Source: Candidatus Methanoperedentaceae archaeon HGW-Methanoperedenaceae-1 (GTDB lineage: Archaea; Halobacteriota; Methanosarcinia; Methanosarcinales; Methanoperedenaceae). Taken from it: a stretch of DNA of 45,123 nt. The notes under the pieces are model-generated. The model did no database searches. It was not told the origin of the DNA and saw nothing but the letters and a program-made list of their open reading frames with translations. Position 1 is the stretch's first letter; every line of letters starts with the position of its first letter. The DNA lies in NCBI GenBank assembly GCA_002839545.1, contig PGYG01000001.1, positions 1 to 45,123 on the forward strand, given 5' to 3'. Of this stretch, positions 23,992-33,164 are shown in pieces. Position numbers and translations under genes: made by a program.

Positions 23992-24954
23992 ATGGAACTT
24001 GAACTCACGAACACTGTTGATAACCTCTGCGATTACACATATAATTTCACATGGCAGGACCAGAAACTGCGCCCTGGCGACATAATACCTTCACAGAAGG
24101 ATACGGATTTTACGTTCGGGAACCTTGTTGATGAACTGAAAAAACAAAAAGAGGTCAGGATTTCCGGGAATGCCGGGAAAAGGCTTGGTTACAGCATGGG
24201 CGTGGGTTTAAAGCATTTCGGCGGAAAGGGCAAACCTGAAAAAGCTGGAACCATTTATGTGGAAGGAAACGTTTCTCCTGAGATGGGAATGGGCATGGTT
24301 TCAGGTACAATCTATGTTAAAGGAAGTATCGAAGAGCCGGTGGGCAATATTGTCGAGGTTGTGTCTGATGAGGAAGGATTCCGAAAATTCAGGTCGATTA
24401 CTGATATTCTCTGCAATGGATTGGGGAAAGACGAGCTTTCAGGGAACAGTTTTGACAGGAAAAAGAAACACCTGTTGCTGGATGACAGGATACTTCGCGG
24501 GACAGTTGCAGCGCGGTGTGACTGTGATTCCCTTATCACGGTGGAAGGCGATGTATATAACGGCACAGGGCTTTTGATGACAAAAGGCACAGTCCACGTT
24601 ACCGGGGATGCGGGAATGAACACAGGCGCGCACCTTGACGGAGGAATGGTTGTGGTTAAGGGACTGGCTGGTGAGTTTGCCGGCGCGTACATGAAAAAAG
24701 GAACTATTATCCTGAAAGACGCAAAGGGTTTTGCAGGCGCGAATCTTGAAGACGGGATAATTTATGCACGAAAAAGCATCAGGACATCAAAACCTGTGGA
24801 AGAGCTTGGGATGTCAGAGGTTGACGGGAAAGTCATAATGAAACATCTCGGTATCAGGCAGGTCGAGGCTATGAGTTACCATAAGTACGGGATACTGAAA
24901 GAGAAGCTTTTCCGTATGCGTGACGGGTCTTTTATGCTGAGGAAGATTGAATAA
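23992..24954 (+). CDS. FwdC/GltB3-like GXGXG beta-helix protein
   Basis: A 320-residue protein built largely of G-rich strand repeats: AGTIYVEGNVSPEMGMGMVSG, TVHVTGDAGMNTGAHLDGG, MVVVKGLAGEFAGAYMKKG and AKGFAGANLEDG. These match the right-handed beta-helix of formylmethanofuran dehydrogenase subunit C and the glutamate synthase alpha C-domain. No FwdA/B/D genes are adjacent, and the N-terminal region (QDQKLRPGDIIPS) is like FwdC. It may be a stand-alone subunit or paralogue; similar methanogen proteins carry the doubtful label 'tributyrin esterase'. AAGGAATAAGG precedes the ATG; it diverges from ycaO. Confidence 0.75.
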   Translation: MELELTNTVDNLCDYTYNFTWQDQKLRPGDIIPSQKDTDFTFGNLVDELKKQKEVRISGNAGKRLGYSMGVGLKHFGGKGKPEKAGTIYVEGNVSPEMGMGMVSGTIYVKGSIEEPVGNIVEVVSDEEGFRKFRSITDILCNGLGKDELSGNSFDRKKKHLLLDDRILRGTVAARCDCDSLITVEGDVYNGTGLLMTKGTVHVTGDAGMNTGAHLDGGMVVVKGLAGEFAGAYMKKGTIILKDAKGFAGANLEDGIIYARKSIRTSKPVEELGMSEVDGKVIMKHLGIRQVEAMSYHKYGILKEKLFRMRDGSFMLRKIE

Positions 24955-24970
24955 CAGTATTTAACCTGCC

Positions 24971-25040
24971 GTAACACTAATGCGGCAATATATCCCACAG
25001 TAATATTAATATACTACTTATTACTCATAGTAATACTGAT
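24971..25040 (+). promoter_or_regulatory. Three phased repeats upstream of the XRE-CBS regulator
   Basis: The word GTAAYAYTRAT occurs three times in direct orientation, at 24971 (GTAACACTAAT), 25000 (GTAATATTAAT) and 25030 (GTAATACTGAT). Spacings are 29 and 30 bp, close to three helical turns. The last copy also forms the perfect inverted repeat ATTACT-CAT-AGTAAT (25020-25034). TATA-like sequence lies at about 25003-25014, and the regulator's ATG is at 25044 without a Shine-Dalgarno site. An autoregulatory operator is the likely reading. Confidence 0.6.
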
Positions 25041-25043
25041 ATT

Positions 25044-25601
25044 ATGTTCCTTCCAACACCTGAAGACCTTAAAAAAATAAGGCATGAACTTGGGCTTACC
25101 CAGAATGAAGTTGCATCGCGCGCAGGCGTGAGCCAGCCATTGATTGCGCGTATCGAAGCAGGGGATGTTGACCCGCGTCTTTCAACGATGCGTAAGATAT
25201 TCAATGCATTTGACCTGGCAAGGAAGGAGCGGGTTGAGGTCAGGAAAATCATGCATACGCCTGTGATTCATACGAGTTCTGACCATTCGGTTGAGCAGGC
25301 AGCAAGGATTCTGGAAGAGCACGGTTTTTCCCAGATGCCTGTTATTGATGGCGGTGTGCCTGTCGGGAGCATTTCAACCGACCGGATTGTTCATTCAATG
25401 ACAGACCAGGATATCAAGAAGCTTTCAAATCTTCCTGTCGGGGATATAATGGATGAATCGTTCCCGACGGTTTCCCCGAATACGGATGCTAATTCTGTTT
25501 CAAGGATTGTGGAACAGCACCCTGCTGTCCTTGTGCTTGAAAAGGGAAAAGTGGTGGGTGTCGTGACAAAGCACGACATCATGAAGATGCTCAGGGGATA
25601 A
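25044..25601 (+). CDS. XRE-type regulator with tandem CBS domains (COG3620)
   Basis: A 185-residue protein. Residues 1-60 are an XRE helix-turn-helix (LKKIRHELGLTQNEVASRAGVSQPLIARIEAGDVDPRLSTMRKI); residues 65-185 are two CBS motifs (IMHTPVIHTSSDHSVEQAARILEEHGFSQMPVIDGG, DIMDESFPTVSPNTDANSV). CBS pairs bind adenosine nucleotides or SAM, so this is probably a repressor that responds to energy or methyl-donor status. The repeat array immediately upstream suggests it controls itself. Targets are unknown; the FwdC-like gene just upstream is a candidate neighbour. Confidence 0.85.
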   Translation: MFLPTPEDLKKIRHELGLTQNEVASRAGVSQPLIARIEAGDVDPRLSTMRKIFNAFDLARKERVEVRKIMHTPVIHTSSDHSVEQAARILEEHGFSQMPVIDGGVPVGSISTDRIVHSMTDQDIKKLSNLPVGDIMDESFPTVSPNTDANSVSRIVEQHPAVLVLEKGKVVGVVTKHDIMKMLRG

Positions 25602-25631
25602 ATACATATTACCTGAGTACTATTAGGTGCT

Positions 25632-25797
25632 GTCCGGCCTACGAACCGGACCAATCGTGTTGTTAGGTCCTTGCGCAAGAACGGCAAAGCCAGTCTATGA
25701 CCGTACAGACAACCCCAACGCGGTACACGCGATAATGCCTGATACAGGGTTTTTACGGTGACAGACAACGGCAATTGCCAGTGGTTGAAGTCACTGG
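25632..25797. repeat. Hairpin-rich intergenic element, possible IS200/IS605-type remnant or ncRNA
   Basis: Within the 242-bp gap between two convergent genes there are four perfect short hairpins: GTCCGG/CCGGAC (25632-25651), the palindrome CTTGCGCAAG (25670-25679), CCTG/CAGG followed by a T run (25738-25755), and CCAGTG/CACTGG (25778-25797). The last arm carries 'gttgaag', and TTAGT follows it. Subterminal hairpins at both ends with no coding capacity resemble a palindrome-associated mobile remnant of the IS200/IS605 kind; a structured RNA is the alternative. Confidence 0.4.
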
Positions 25798-25843
25798 GTT
25801 AGTATTAGGCTACAGCAACTTTTACTTTGTTTTCTCCAATCTG

Positions 25844-27115
25844 TTACATCTCATCAGCGCTGCGCCCATCGATGATTGGCTCAAGCATGAAGTACTTCTC
25901 AACGTACTTTTTAAGCTCCTCATCAGAAATGGCTGACACGCGCTTCTCCTGGTTATACAGCTTCTGTATATCAGCCTGTATGGCTTTCACGCGCGGGTCT
26001 TGTTTATCAACCGTTGTTTCGATATGCATTAACTCATTCAGTGTCTCCTCAACCTTGAAGCGAATAACCTCAAGCCCTGAAGAATCACCTATCAATAACA
26101 GCCTCTTCCCACCCACAAGTTCAGGAAGGTACGGCTCGTATGTGAACGGGTTCTTTATCACGCCTGCTGTATGAATCCCGCTTTCATGGGCAAAGATATT
26201 CTTCCCCACAACAGACTTATTGCGCGGAACCCTGATACCTATCTCCTTTTCCATATATCGTGCAAACTCGGTGACACATTCCAGGTTGTATTTATCAAAC
26301 CCTTCAACCCTCTGCATGAGGAAAATAGCAATCTTCTCAAGCTCTGCATTCCCTGCCCGCTCGCCAATTCCCAAAAACGTAAGGCTTGACCAGTTAGCGC
26401 CATGCCAGTACCCTGCAAGGGAGTTGGAAATAGACAAACCGAAATCATCATGTATATGCGTCTCGATGTTTATTGCCCCGATTTCCCGGAGTCTCCGGGT
26501 CAGGTAAGGGATGCCATACGGTTCACCAACATCAGCAAAAGGAAGACCGTAACCAAGCGTATCGCACATCCTGATTGTACAACCAGGGTCAATCTCAAGC
26601 AGTTTCTTAACAAGCGGCAATACGAATCCCTCGTTATCAGCGCGGGTCATATCCTCAATATGCGCCCTTGTGCGAAGCCCGTGGTCAACTGCGTACTGAA
26701 GCGCGTCTGTGTATTTCTTCTCAGCCTCCTCGCGGCTTGCAAGCCCCATCTTGTCAATAATATGTGAATCAGACACCGACATTAAAATACCAGTTTCCTT
26801 AATCCCGTCCATCTTAAGGACAACATCAATATCCTTCGGGTTTGCGCGCGCCCACCCTGTAACTTCGGGAAACTCGTAACCCCTGTCAAGCATTTCCCTG
26901 ACAGCTTCCTGGTCGCGCTCGTTATACACAAACGTTTCAAGCTTTTCGATACCAATCTGGTGAAGGTACTCGAAAATCTGGAGCTTGTGCCTCTTTTTCA
27001 TCACTATTCCCGGCATCTGGGAGCCGTCCCTGATAGTGCTGTCGCTGATAAAAACTTCCTGCCCGAACGGCAGTTTTATCTTGGGTAAATCCTCGTATGT
27101 TTTGTAAACTTTCAT
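25844..27115 (-). CDS. DRE-TIM metallolyase, Re-citrate synthase/homocitrate synthase-like
   Basis: A 423-residue HMGL-like TIM barrel. It has the metal/catalytic start VFISDSTIRDGSQ (22-33), GIKETGILMSVSDSHI, RAHIEDMTRAD, MCDTLGYGLPF, ETHIHDDFG metal ligands and the LGIGERAGNAELE motif. The pattern of ETFVYNERDQEAV...GYEFPEVTGW followed by GIKETGILMSVSD resembles the (Re)-citrate synthase/homocitrate synthase-like group more than 2-isopropylmalate synthase, and no LeuA-type C-terminal regulatory domain is obvious. A Re-citrate synthase would feed the oxidative branch of the TCA cycle to glutamate. The assignment within the family is uncertain without alignment. Confidence 0.75.
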   Translation of the reverse strand: MKVYKTYEDLPKIKLPFGQEVFISDSTIRDGSQMPGIVMKKRHKLQIFEYLHQIGIEKLETFVYNERDQEAVREMLDRGYEFPEVTGWARANPKDIDVVLKMDGIKETGILMSVSDSHIIDKMGLASREEAEKKYTDALQYAVDHGLRTRAHIEDMTRADNEGFVLPLVKKLLEIDPGCTIRMCDTLGYGLPFADVGEPYGIPYLTRRLREIGAINIETHIHDDFGLSISNSLAGYWHGANWSSLTFLGIGERAGNAELEKIAIFLMQRVEGFDKYNLECVTEFARYMEKEIGIRVPRNKSVVGKNIFAHESGIHTAGVIKNPFTYEPYLPELVGGKRLLLIGDSSGLEVIRFKVEETLNELMHIETTVDKQDPRVKAIQADIQKLYNQEKRVSAISDEELKKYVEKYFMLEPIIDGRSADEM

Positions 27116-27219
27116 TGGCTGGATGATAGCGTTCAGGATTTATATCACTTTTGGTTTTTTCTGTTCTGTCAAAAAAAATACAGATAAATTAAAGACGACT
27201 CACCCCAAAAAGACAATAT

Positions 27220-28122
27220 ATGATACTACTCACAGGTGCAACCGGTTTCATAGGCGAGAGGGTTCTGCAAAAATTGTCTGAAAATAACCTGTCCGTAAGA
27301 TGCCTTGTAAGAAAACCTGTAAACTTTGGAAAACAAGGTGTCAGCCATATAATAGGCGACGTACTTGATTACGACTCCCTTGCCAGGGCAACCGAGGGTA
27401 TAAATACTGTTTATTATTTCATCCATATGATGGGAAAGCAGGACGAACAGGAACGGTTCGATGTCCTTGACAGGCGCGCCATAACAAACATGGTCAAAGC
27501 CTGCAAGGTAAACGGCGTGAAGAGGATTATACACTTAACCGGCATGAGCAATCCTGAAGAGAAACTGTCACACCATCTTGCAAGCAGGAAGGAAGTGGAA
27601 GAGATAATCAAGAACAGCGGTATCGATTATACTATTTTCAGGGCATCCGTTATTATCGGAAGGGAGGGTGCGGCGTTTGAGCTCCTTGATACGGCAGTCA
27701 GGAAATTCCCGGTAATCCCGGTAATGGACTGGCAGAATACAAAGGTTCAGCCCGTATATATCGGGGATGTTATCCGCTACCTCGTAGAGTGTCTTGATAA
27801 ACAGGAAACAATTAACAAATGTTACGATATCGGCTGTCCCGATGTGTTTACTTATAAGGAACTGATGCAGGAATACGCAAAAGAGCTTGGTTTAAAAAGG
27901 ATTTTCGTGCCGGTTCCGGGTTCATGGCGGCGGCTTTCAGCGTATGTCCTTGGAAAACTTGCTCCGGTTGATGCGAATGTTGCTTACTGGCTGATAGAGT
28001 CACTGCACAATAACATGCTCGCAGAACCAAATGACCTTGACAGGATTTTCGGGTTTGAGCCACTGTCGTTCAATGAGAGTATAAGGAAAATCAAAGAGGG
28101 CGGTCAATGTTATATGCCGTGA
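27220..28122 (+). CDS. NAD(P)-binding atypical SDR (NmrA/NDUFA9-like)
   Basis: A 300-residue Rossmann protein starting with MILLTGATGFIGERVLQKL (GxxGxxG), followed by GDVLDYDSLARATEGINTVYYFIHMMG and IIHLTGMSNPEEKLSHHLASRKEVEEIIKNSGIDYTIFRAS. The usual YxxxK catalytic pair is not in place, as in atypical SDRs related to complex I subunit NDUFA9 or NAD-dependent epimerase-like chaperones. It may reduce or bind a quinone- or lipid-like substrate. A TATA-like AGATAAATTAAAG lies about 27-35 bp upstream, and there is no Shine-Dalgarno site, so the mRNA may be leaderless. Confidence 0.82.
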   Translation: MILLTGATGFIGERVLQKLSENNLSVRCLVRKPVNFGKQGVSHIIGDVLDYDSLARATEGINTVYYFIHMMGKQDEQERFDVLDRRAITNMVKACKVNGVKRIIHLTGMSNPEEKLSHHLASRKEVEEIIKNSGIDYTIFRASVIIGREGAAFELLDTAVRKFPVIPVMDWQNTKVQPVYIGDVIRYLVECLDKQETINKCYDIGCPDVFTYKELMQEYAKELGLKRIFVPVPGSWRRLSAYVLGKLAPVDANVAYWLIESLHNNMLAEPNDLDRIFGFEPLSFNESIRKIKEGGQCYMP

Positions 28123-28176
28123 ATTTAGTGATAACACATAAGCTTAAAGTCCAGGTAGTTATATTATCAAAATCTT

Positions 28177-29376
28177 ATGTTTATGCGCCCTGATGAAAGG
28201 ATAATACGGAACAAGAAAAACACTCCCGATGACACATTAAACACAGTCCATCCGCAGGAAGCAGCGCTTTTGTTCAAAAAAGGATGTGACATGATGGATA
28301 AAAGCATGTATGCCGAAGCTGCACGATTCTATAGGAAAGCTCTCGGGATTAACCCTGGATCAGCAAGTTTATGGTACCACCTCGGGCTTGCAATGGAGAG
28401 AATGATGAGACTCTCGGATGCTGTTGCGTGTTACGACATGGCGCTTGGGATAAAGCCGGGAAACGAGTCTATTATCCACAACAAGGCTCTTGCGCTTGTC
28501 TATCTTGGTGATACTTCAGGAGCAGTCAGGTGTTATGACATCCTTATCGGTTTGAATCCGCGCGACATTGATGCGTGGCGCGGTAAAGGGGATGTTATGT
28601 TAGGAAGAGGGGACCCTGAGGGCGCGATTTCTTTATACGACAGGCTGCTCGGGATTGACCCTGATGATGCAGCCGCGTGGAATAACCGGGGTATTGCACT
28701 TGAAAAAACAGGTTGTTTTTCAGAAGCCGTTGATTCGTATGACAGGGCACTTGGTATTGACCCTAAAATTGAAAAAATCTGGAGAAATAAAGGGCTTGCT
28801 GTTTCAAAAAAGAGGGAGAAAGAAAAAAATGCAGTTTTTACTAAAAACACTCCGTCCATCCATGATAATAAAAAGGCATTGCCATTTATAAATAAACCAC
28901 ACCATGTGCCAGGATTAAATCCGGCTGCAGGGCAGTCAGGGACAGACGCCGGGAAATCCCAACCGCATGGTGATGATGAAGAATCAAAAGAATACCTGGT
29001 GATGGGAAATACCATGTATTCAGAAGGCAGGTACGGGCAGGCAATCGAAAATTATGACAAATCACTCCTGCTAAATCCTGGTAATAATACGGCGTGGAAC
29101 AATAAAGGGCTGGCACTTGCAAAATCCGGGAAAATTGATGAAGCGATTGATTGTTATGATAAAGCCCTTGAAATTAATCCCGTGGATTACGTGGTTTATA
29201 ATAATAAAGGAAATGCGCTTTACCGGAAAGGGAATATTGATGAAGCTTTTAAATGTTTCCAATCTGCTTCCGGATTGAATAAGGACAGCAAAACTGCAAA
29301 AAACGGCATGGCGCTTTGTATGGATACACTGGAAAACACACGCCATCAGGATGGCAATTATAAAAAACGACCGTAA
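28177..29376 (+). CDS. Tetratricopeptide-repeat protein
   Basis: A 399-residue soluble protein with about eight TPR units in two blocks: roughly residues 28-205 (five units, e.g. AEAARFYRKALGINPGSASLWYHLG) and 270-375 (three units, e.g. DEAIDCYDKALEINPVDYVVYNNKG). They are joined by a Lys/Pro/His-rich linker (about 206-268). No enzymatic domain is seen. TPRs mediate protein-protein contacts. The next gene is a KaiC/HTR-like protein 90 bp downstream, a possible partner. Near-identical units suggest internal duplication. Confidence 0.88.
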   Translation: MFMRPDERIIRNKKNTPDDTLNTVHPQEAALLFKKGCDMMDKSMYAEAARFYRKALGINPGSASLWYHLGLAMERMMRLSDAVACYDMALGIKPGNESIIHNKALALVYLGDTSGAVRCYDILIGLNPRDIDAWRGKGDVMLGRGDPEGAISLYDRLLGIDPDDAAAWNNRGIALEKTGCFSEAVDSYDRALGIDPKIEKIWRNKGLAVSKKREKEKNAVFTKNTPSIHDNKKALPFINKPHHVPGLNPAAGQSGTDAGKSQPHGDDEESKEYLVMGNTMYSEGRYGQAIENYDKSLLLNPGNNTAWNNKGLALAKSGKIDEAIDCYDKALEINPVDYVVYNNKGNALYRKGNIDEAFKCFQSASGLNKDSKTAKNGMALCMDTLENTRHQDGNYKKRP

Positions 29377-29466
29377 TGTTTATAACGTTTCCTTTAATTC
29401 AGGAGAGGTAACTCCCATAAATAAATATCATACTCATCATAATAATGTAGATTAAGTATATAAACC

Positions 29467-30330
29467 ATGGGATGTATAGTTTATTACGGATATAGAAAGG
29501 ATAGGAAAGGCGAACACTTGCCAAACGGAAACACGGAAAACGGAAAAAAGAAATCAATATTACATACGCTAACACGAAGCATACCAAAAGATAATTCATC
29601 TTCGGGTTTAGCAGATGAAATTCTTCCTGAGCAGATAAACAGGCTTACAGGGATTCCCGTTCTTGACCGGACCCTTGGTGGTGGTCTGCCTTCCGGTTCT
29701 GTTGTATATATCTATGCAGATGCCAAGTCCATGGCTGAAGTCTTTTTGTACCAGTTCACGCAGTCAAGGAAAACATATTATTTTTCAAATGAAAGGCGTA
29801 CTTCGTACGTAATGCGTGACATAAACAATCTCGGATTTAATACGAATAATACGATGTTTGTGGATATTTACAGTGAATATTATATAACGCCGCAGGGAGA
29901 CATGGTTGATAATATCGGCAATGAGTTCGTGGATAACAAGATTGTGGAATTCACGGAATACAACCTGAAAAAATTACTTGCAGAAGAAGATGGGGATATT
30001 AATATTATTTTTGACTCGTTTTCGTTTTACATGAACCTGCATGTTAATCCAGGTATAATCAAGCGTCTTGTAAATATAATATACGAGGCGACCAAGACAC
30101 TCAATTGTGTAACCTATTTATACGGTATCAAGAACGGTAACGGGAAACTTGAAAATGACATCCTGAAATCATGTGATGTTATATTTGATGTGGAACTCGA
30201 AAAAAATTCAGATAAGATTTCCAACAAGCTCTCAGTACCAAAGATAAGGGGCAGGACACCCACAACCGAAATGATAAGGTTCAAGGTCGGGGACGGCGTC
30301 CAGATAGATACTACAAAAGATATTGCCTGA
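29467..30330 (+). CDS. KaiC/HTR-like RecA-superfamily protein without a P-loop
   Basis: A 287-residue protein. Residues 61-90 (TGIPVLDRTLGGGLPSGSVVYIYADAKSMAE) match the entry to KaiC-like domains, but the Walker A segment is replaced by YADAKSMAE; Walker B survives as INIIFDSFSF (178-187). It resembles haloarchaeal 'HTR-like' RecA-fold proteins. It is probably non-hydrolytic, with a regulatory role. The start is uncertain: TATATAAA at 29456-29463 would put transcription near 29485, past the ATG at 29467, so an in-frame TTG at 29518 with GGAAAGG seven bases upstream may be real. Residues 1-50 are low complexity. Confidence 0.72.
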   Translation: MGCIVYYGYRKDRKGEHLPNGNTENGKKKSILHTLTRSIPKDNSSSGLADEILPEQINRLTGIPVLDRTLGGGLPSGSVVYIYADAKSMAEVFLYQFTQSRKTYYFSNERRTSYVMRDINNLGFNTNNTMFVDIYSEYYITPQGDMVDNIGNEFVDNKIVEFTEYNLKKLLAEEDGDINIIFDSFSFYMNLHVNPGIIKRLVNIIYEATKTLNCVTYLYGIKNGNGKLENDILKSCDVIFDVELEKNSDKISNKLSVPKIRGRTPTTEMIRFKVGDGVQIDTTKDIA

Positions 30331-30367
30331 ACACTGTTTTTTATAGGTTTTTCTATAATCCTGTTAT

Positions 30368-30979
30368 TTATTGAATCTGGCTGGTCTTAGATGCCGGAAT
30401 GCGAATCATATCCCCGTAGATAGCGCCGTATTTTCTTTTTAATCCTGCATAATCGTATTTTAAAAACCCGGTGACTCCGTACTCGCCGTTTTTGCCTGTT
30501 GAAACATACTCTTCAGTTAACGATTTAATAAGCTCATCGTATTTTTTCCGTGAATTTCCATGCGCAAAATTCTTGCCAGGTAAACGTCTTACATCCCCGT
30601 TGAATAGCGGGGAGATGTGGTATAATTCATGGAATACGGTTGCCAGTCTGTTCATCTGGCTGCCGTGGTTCAGGAAACGCGGTAAATGGAAGTAGATTAC
30701 ATACAGGATATTGACACCGTTTATGTTGATGTCCGGTATTGTGTATTCCCGTCCCCTGATTGTTTTTGTCTTATTCCCGCCCTCAAAGCGCATTGGTCGA
30801 AGCTTTGCAAGGACACCGTTTTTACTGCCGTTTGATGGTGATACTGCAATAAAAACATTATCCGGATTAATATGTGAAAAAACCGGGTGTGTTGCGATAA
30901 TATCCTGCACAAGCAGGGTCATGCTGCCTGTAAAATCAAAACCCTCTGGTTTATTTTTTCCTGAATCTTTTTGCAGCAT
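30368..30979 (-). CDS. Putative zincin metallopeptidase (HExxH)
   Basis: A 203-residue protein with a zinc-binding FHELYHISP motif (H-E-x-x-H) in the middle and no signal peptide or membrane segment. It resembles small predicted archaeal metallopeptidases (COG4900-like); the third zinc ligand is not obvious (a downstream H in NFAHGNSRKKYDEL is a candidate). The ATG at 30979 lies inside the 3' end of pgk (29-bp overlap) with GAGG nine bases upstream, so the two are translationally coupled. A later in-frame ATG at 30922 is the alternative start. The substrate is unknown. Confidence 0.62.
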   Translation of the reverse strand: MLQKDSGKNKPEGFDFTGSMTLLVQDIIATHPVFSHINPDNVFIAVSPSNGSKNGVLAKLRPMRFEGGNKTKTIRGREYTIPDININGVNILYVIYFHLPRFLNHGSQMNRLATVFHELYHISPLFNGDVRRLPGKNFAHGNSRKKYDELIKSLTEEYVSTGKNGEYGVTGFLKYDYAGLKRKYGAIYGDMIRIPASKTSQIQ

Positions 30980-32174
30980 TTTTTAATGCCTCGATGCCCG
31001 GAAGTTTTTCGCCTGCAAGGAAATCGATACAGGCACCGCCTCCGGTACTTACATGGGAGAATTTATCGGAAATCCCGAGCTGTTCCACTGACGCTGCAAT
31101 GTGCCCGCCGCCGACTATGGAGAATTCCGATTCGGTTCCTGCTTTTATTAACTCGTATGTACCAAGTGCGAATGACTCGTTTTCGAACACGCCTGCTGGT
31201 CCGTTCATTATCACGGTTTTTGCGCTTTTTATTTCGTTTGAGTATTTCACCATGGTTTCGAGACCGATATCGTTAATAGGTAACTCCGTTTTCAGGTTGG
31301 GGACTTTTTCCTCGATACGTGTGCCGTTGCGGTTAAGTGCAACGTCAACTGGCAGCCCGATTTTATCACTGAAACGAACGAGGAGTTCTTTTGCGAGTTC
31401 AATCTGGTCAAGATACCCCTGTTTTTTAATGAAATTAAGGTTCGGGCTTCCGATATCCACGCCAGAGGCTGCAAGGAATACATTGGCTACCACGCCTGTG
31501 ACAAGCACCCTGTTTGCGCTCCCGTTTTCGAGCACGTTTTTCGTGACTTTGATTGAATCGTCCACTTTCGTGCCGCCAAGTACGAATATGCAGGGGTGGT
31601 TATTTCCATGCAGTCCCTTGCTTAGGCAGTCTATTTCTTTCTCCATTACCCTTCCGGCGATGCCCGGCATAACTTGTGTGAAGCCTGTAACCGAAAGATG
31701 CGACCTGTGGGATACTGAGAAAGCGTCGTTTAAGAAAACGTCACATACAGGGGCAAGACGCCGTACCATATGGGTTTCGGCATGTTCCTGTGCAGGTCGT
31801 TTTATGTCTTCCTCGGAATAGAACCTCGCATTCTCAAGCACGATTATTTCGCCGTCGTCCATTTTTTTAATGGATTCAATCGCATGCGAGCCGAAAATGT
31901 CATCTACATAACAAATATTCCGGCGCATGAGTCTGGATAACAGTCCTGAGTGGGGTTCCATGGTGGTAAAATCGCTTTTTCCTGCACGGCTCTGGTGGGC
32001 TAGGATAACGACTTTTGAGTCTTCAAGCTCTTTGAGTGTGGCAATGTGGCTCCTGAACCTTTTGTCGTCAAGGATGGTTCCTTTCGGGTCCATGGGCGAG
32101 TTAAGGTCGAGCCTGCACAGGACGGTCTTGCCGTCAAGGTTTATGTCATCGAGCGTCAGGTAATCGCGAGCCAT
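30951..32174 (-). CDS. pgk: Phosphoglycerate kinase
   Basis: A 407-residue archaeal Pgk. It has the N-terminal substrate domain (VLCRLDLNSPMD, ILAHQSRAG, FLNDAFSVSHRSHLSVTGF) and the C-terminal nucleotide domain (VLGGTKVDDSI, VIMNGPAGVFENE, GGGHIAASVEQL). It interconverts 1,3-bisphosphoglycerate and 3-phosphoglycerate, mostly for gluconeogenesis in methane-metabolising archaea. Length is normal. The small metallopeptidase gene overlaps its end. Confidence 0.96.
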   Translation of the reverse strand: MARDYLTLDDINLDGKTVLCRLDLNSPMDPKGTILDDKRFRSHIATLKELEDSKVVILAHQSRAGKSDFTTMEPHSGLLSRLMRRNICYVDDIFGSHAIESIKKMDDGEIIVLENARFYSEEDIKRPAQEHAETHMVRRLAPVCDVFLNDAFSVSHRSHLSVTGFTQVMPGIAGRVMEKEIDCLSKGLHGNNHPCIFVLGGTKVDDSIKVTKNVLENGSANRVLVTGVVANVFLAASGVDIGSPNLNFIKKQGYLDQIELAKELLVRFSDKIGLPVDVALNRNGTRIEEKVPNLKTELPINDIGLETMVKYSNEIKSAKTVIMNGPAGVFENESFALGTYELIKAGTESEFSIVGGGHIAASVEQLGISDKFSHVSTGGGACIDFLAGEKLPGIEALKNAAKRFRKK

Positions 32175-32253
32175 AGGTTTTTATAATTCTTTTATATGGC
32201 TATATAAATAACGGAAAAAATCCATAAAATGCGCTGGAATTGCCGTGAATGAG

Positions 32254-33111
<858 letters not shown>

Positions 33112-33164
33112 ATTTTTCCAAATAATCCTCGAAAAACAAAACTTCTAAATAAAAAAATAAGGGC

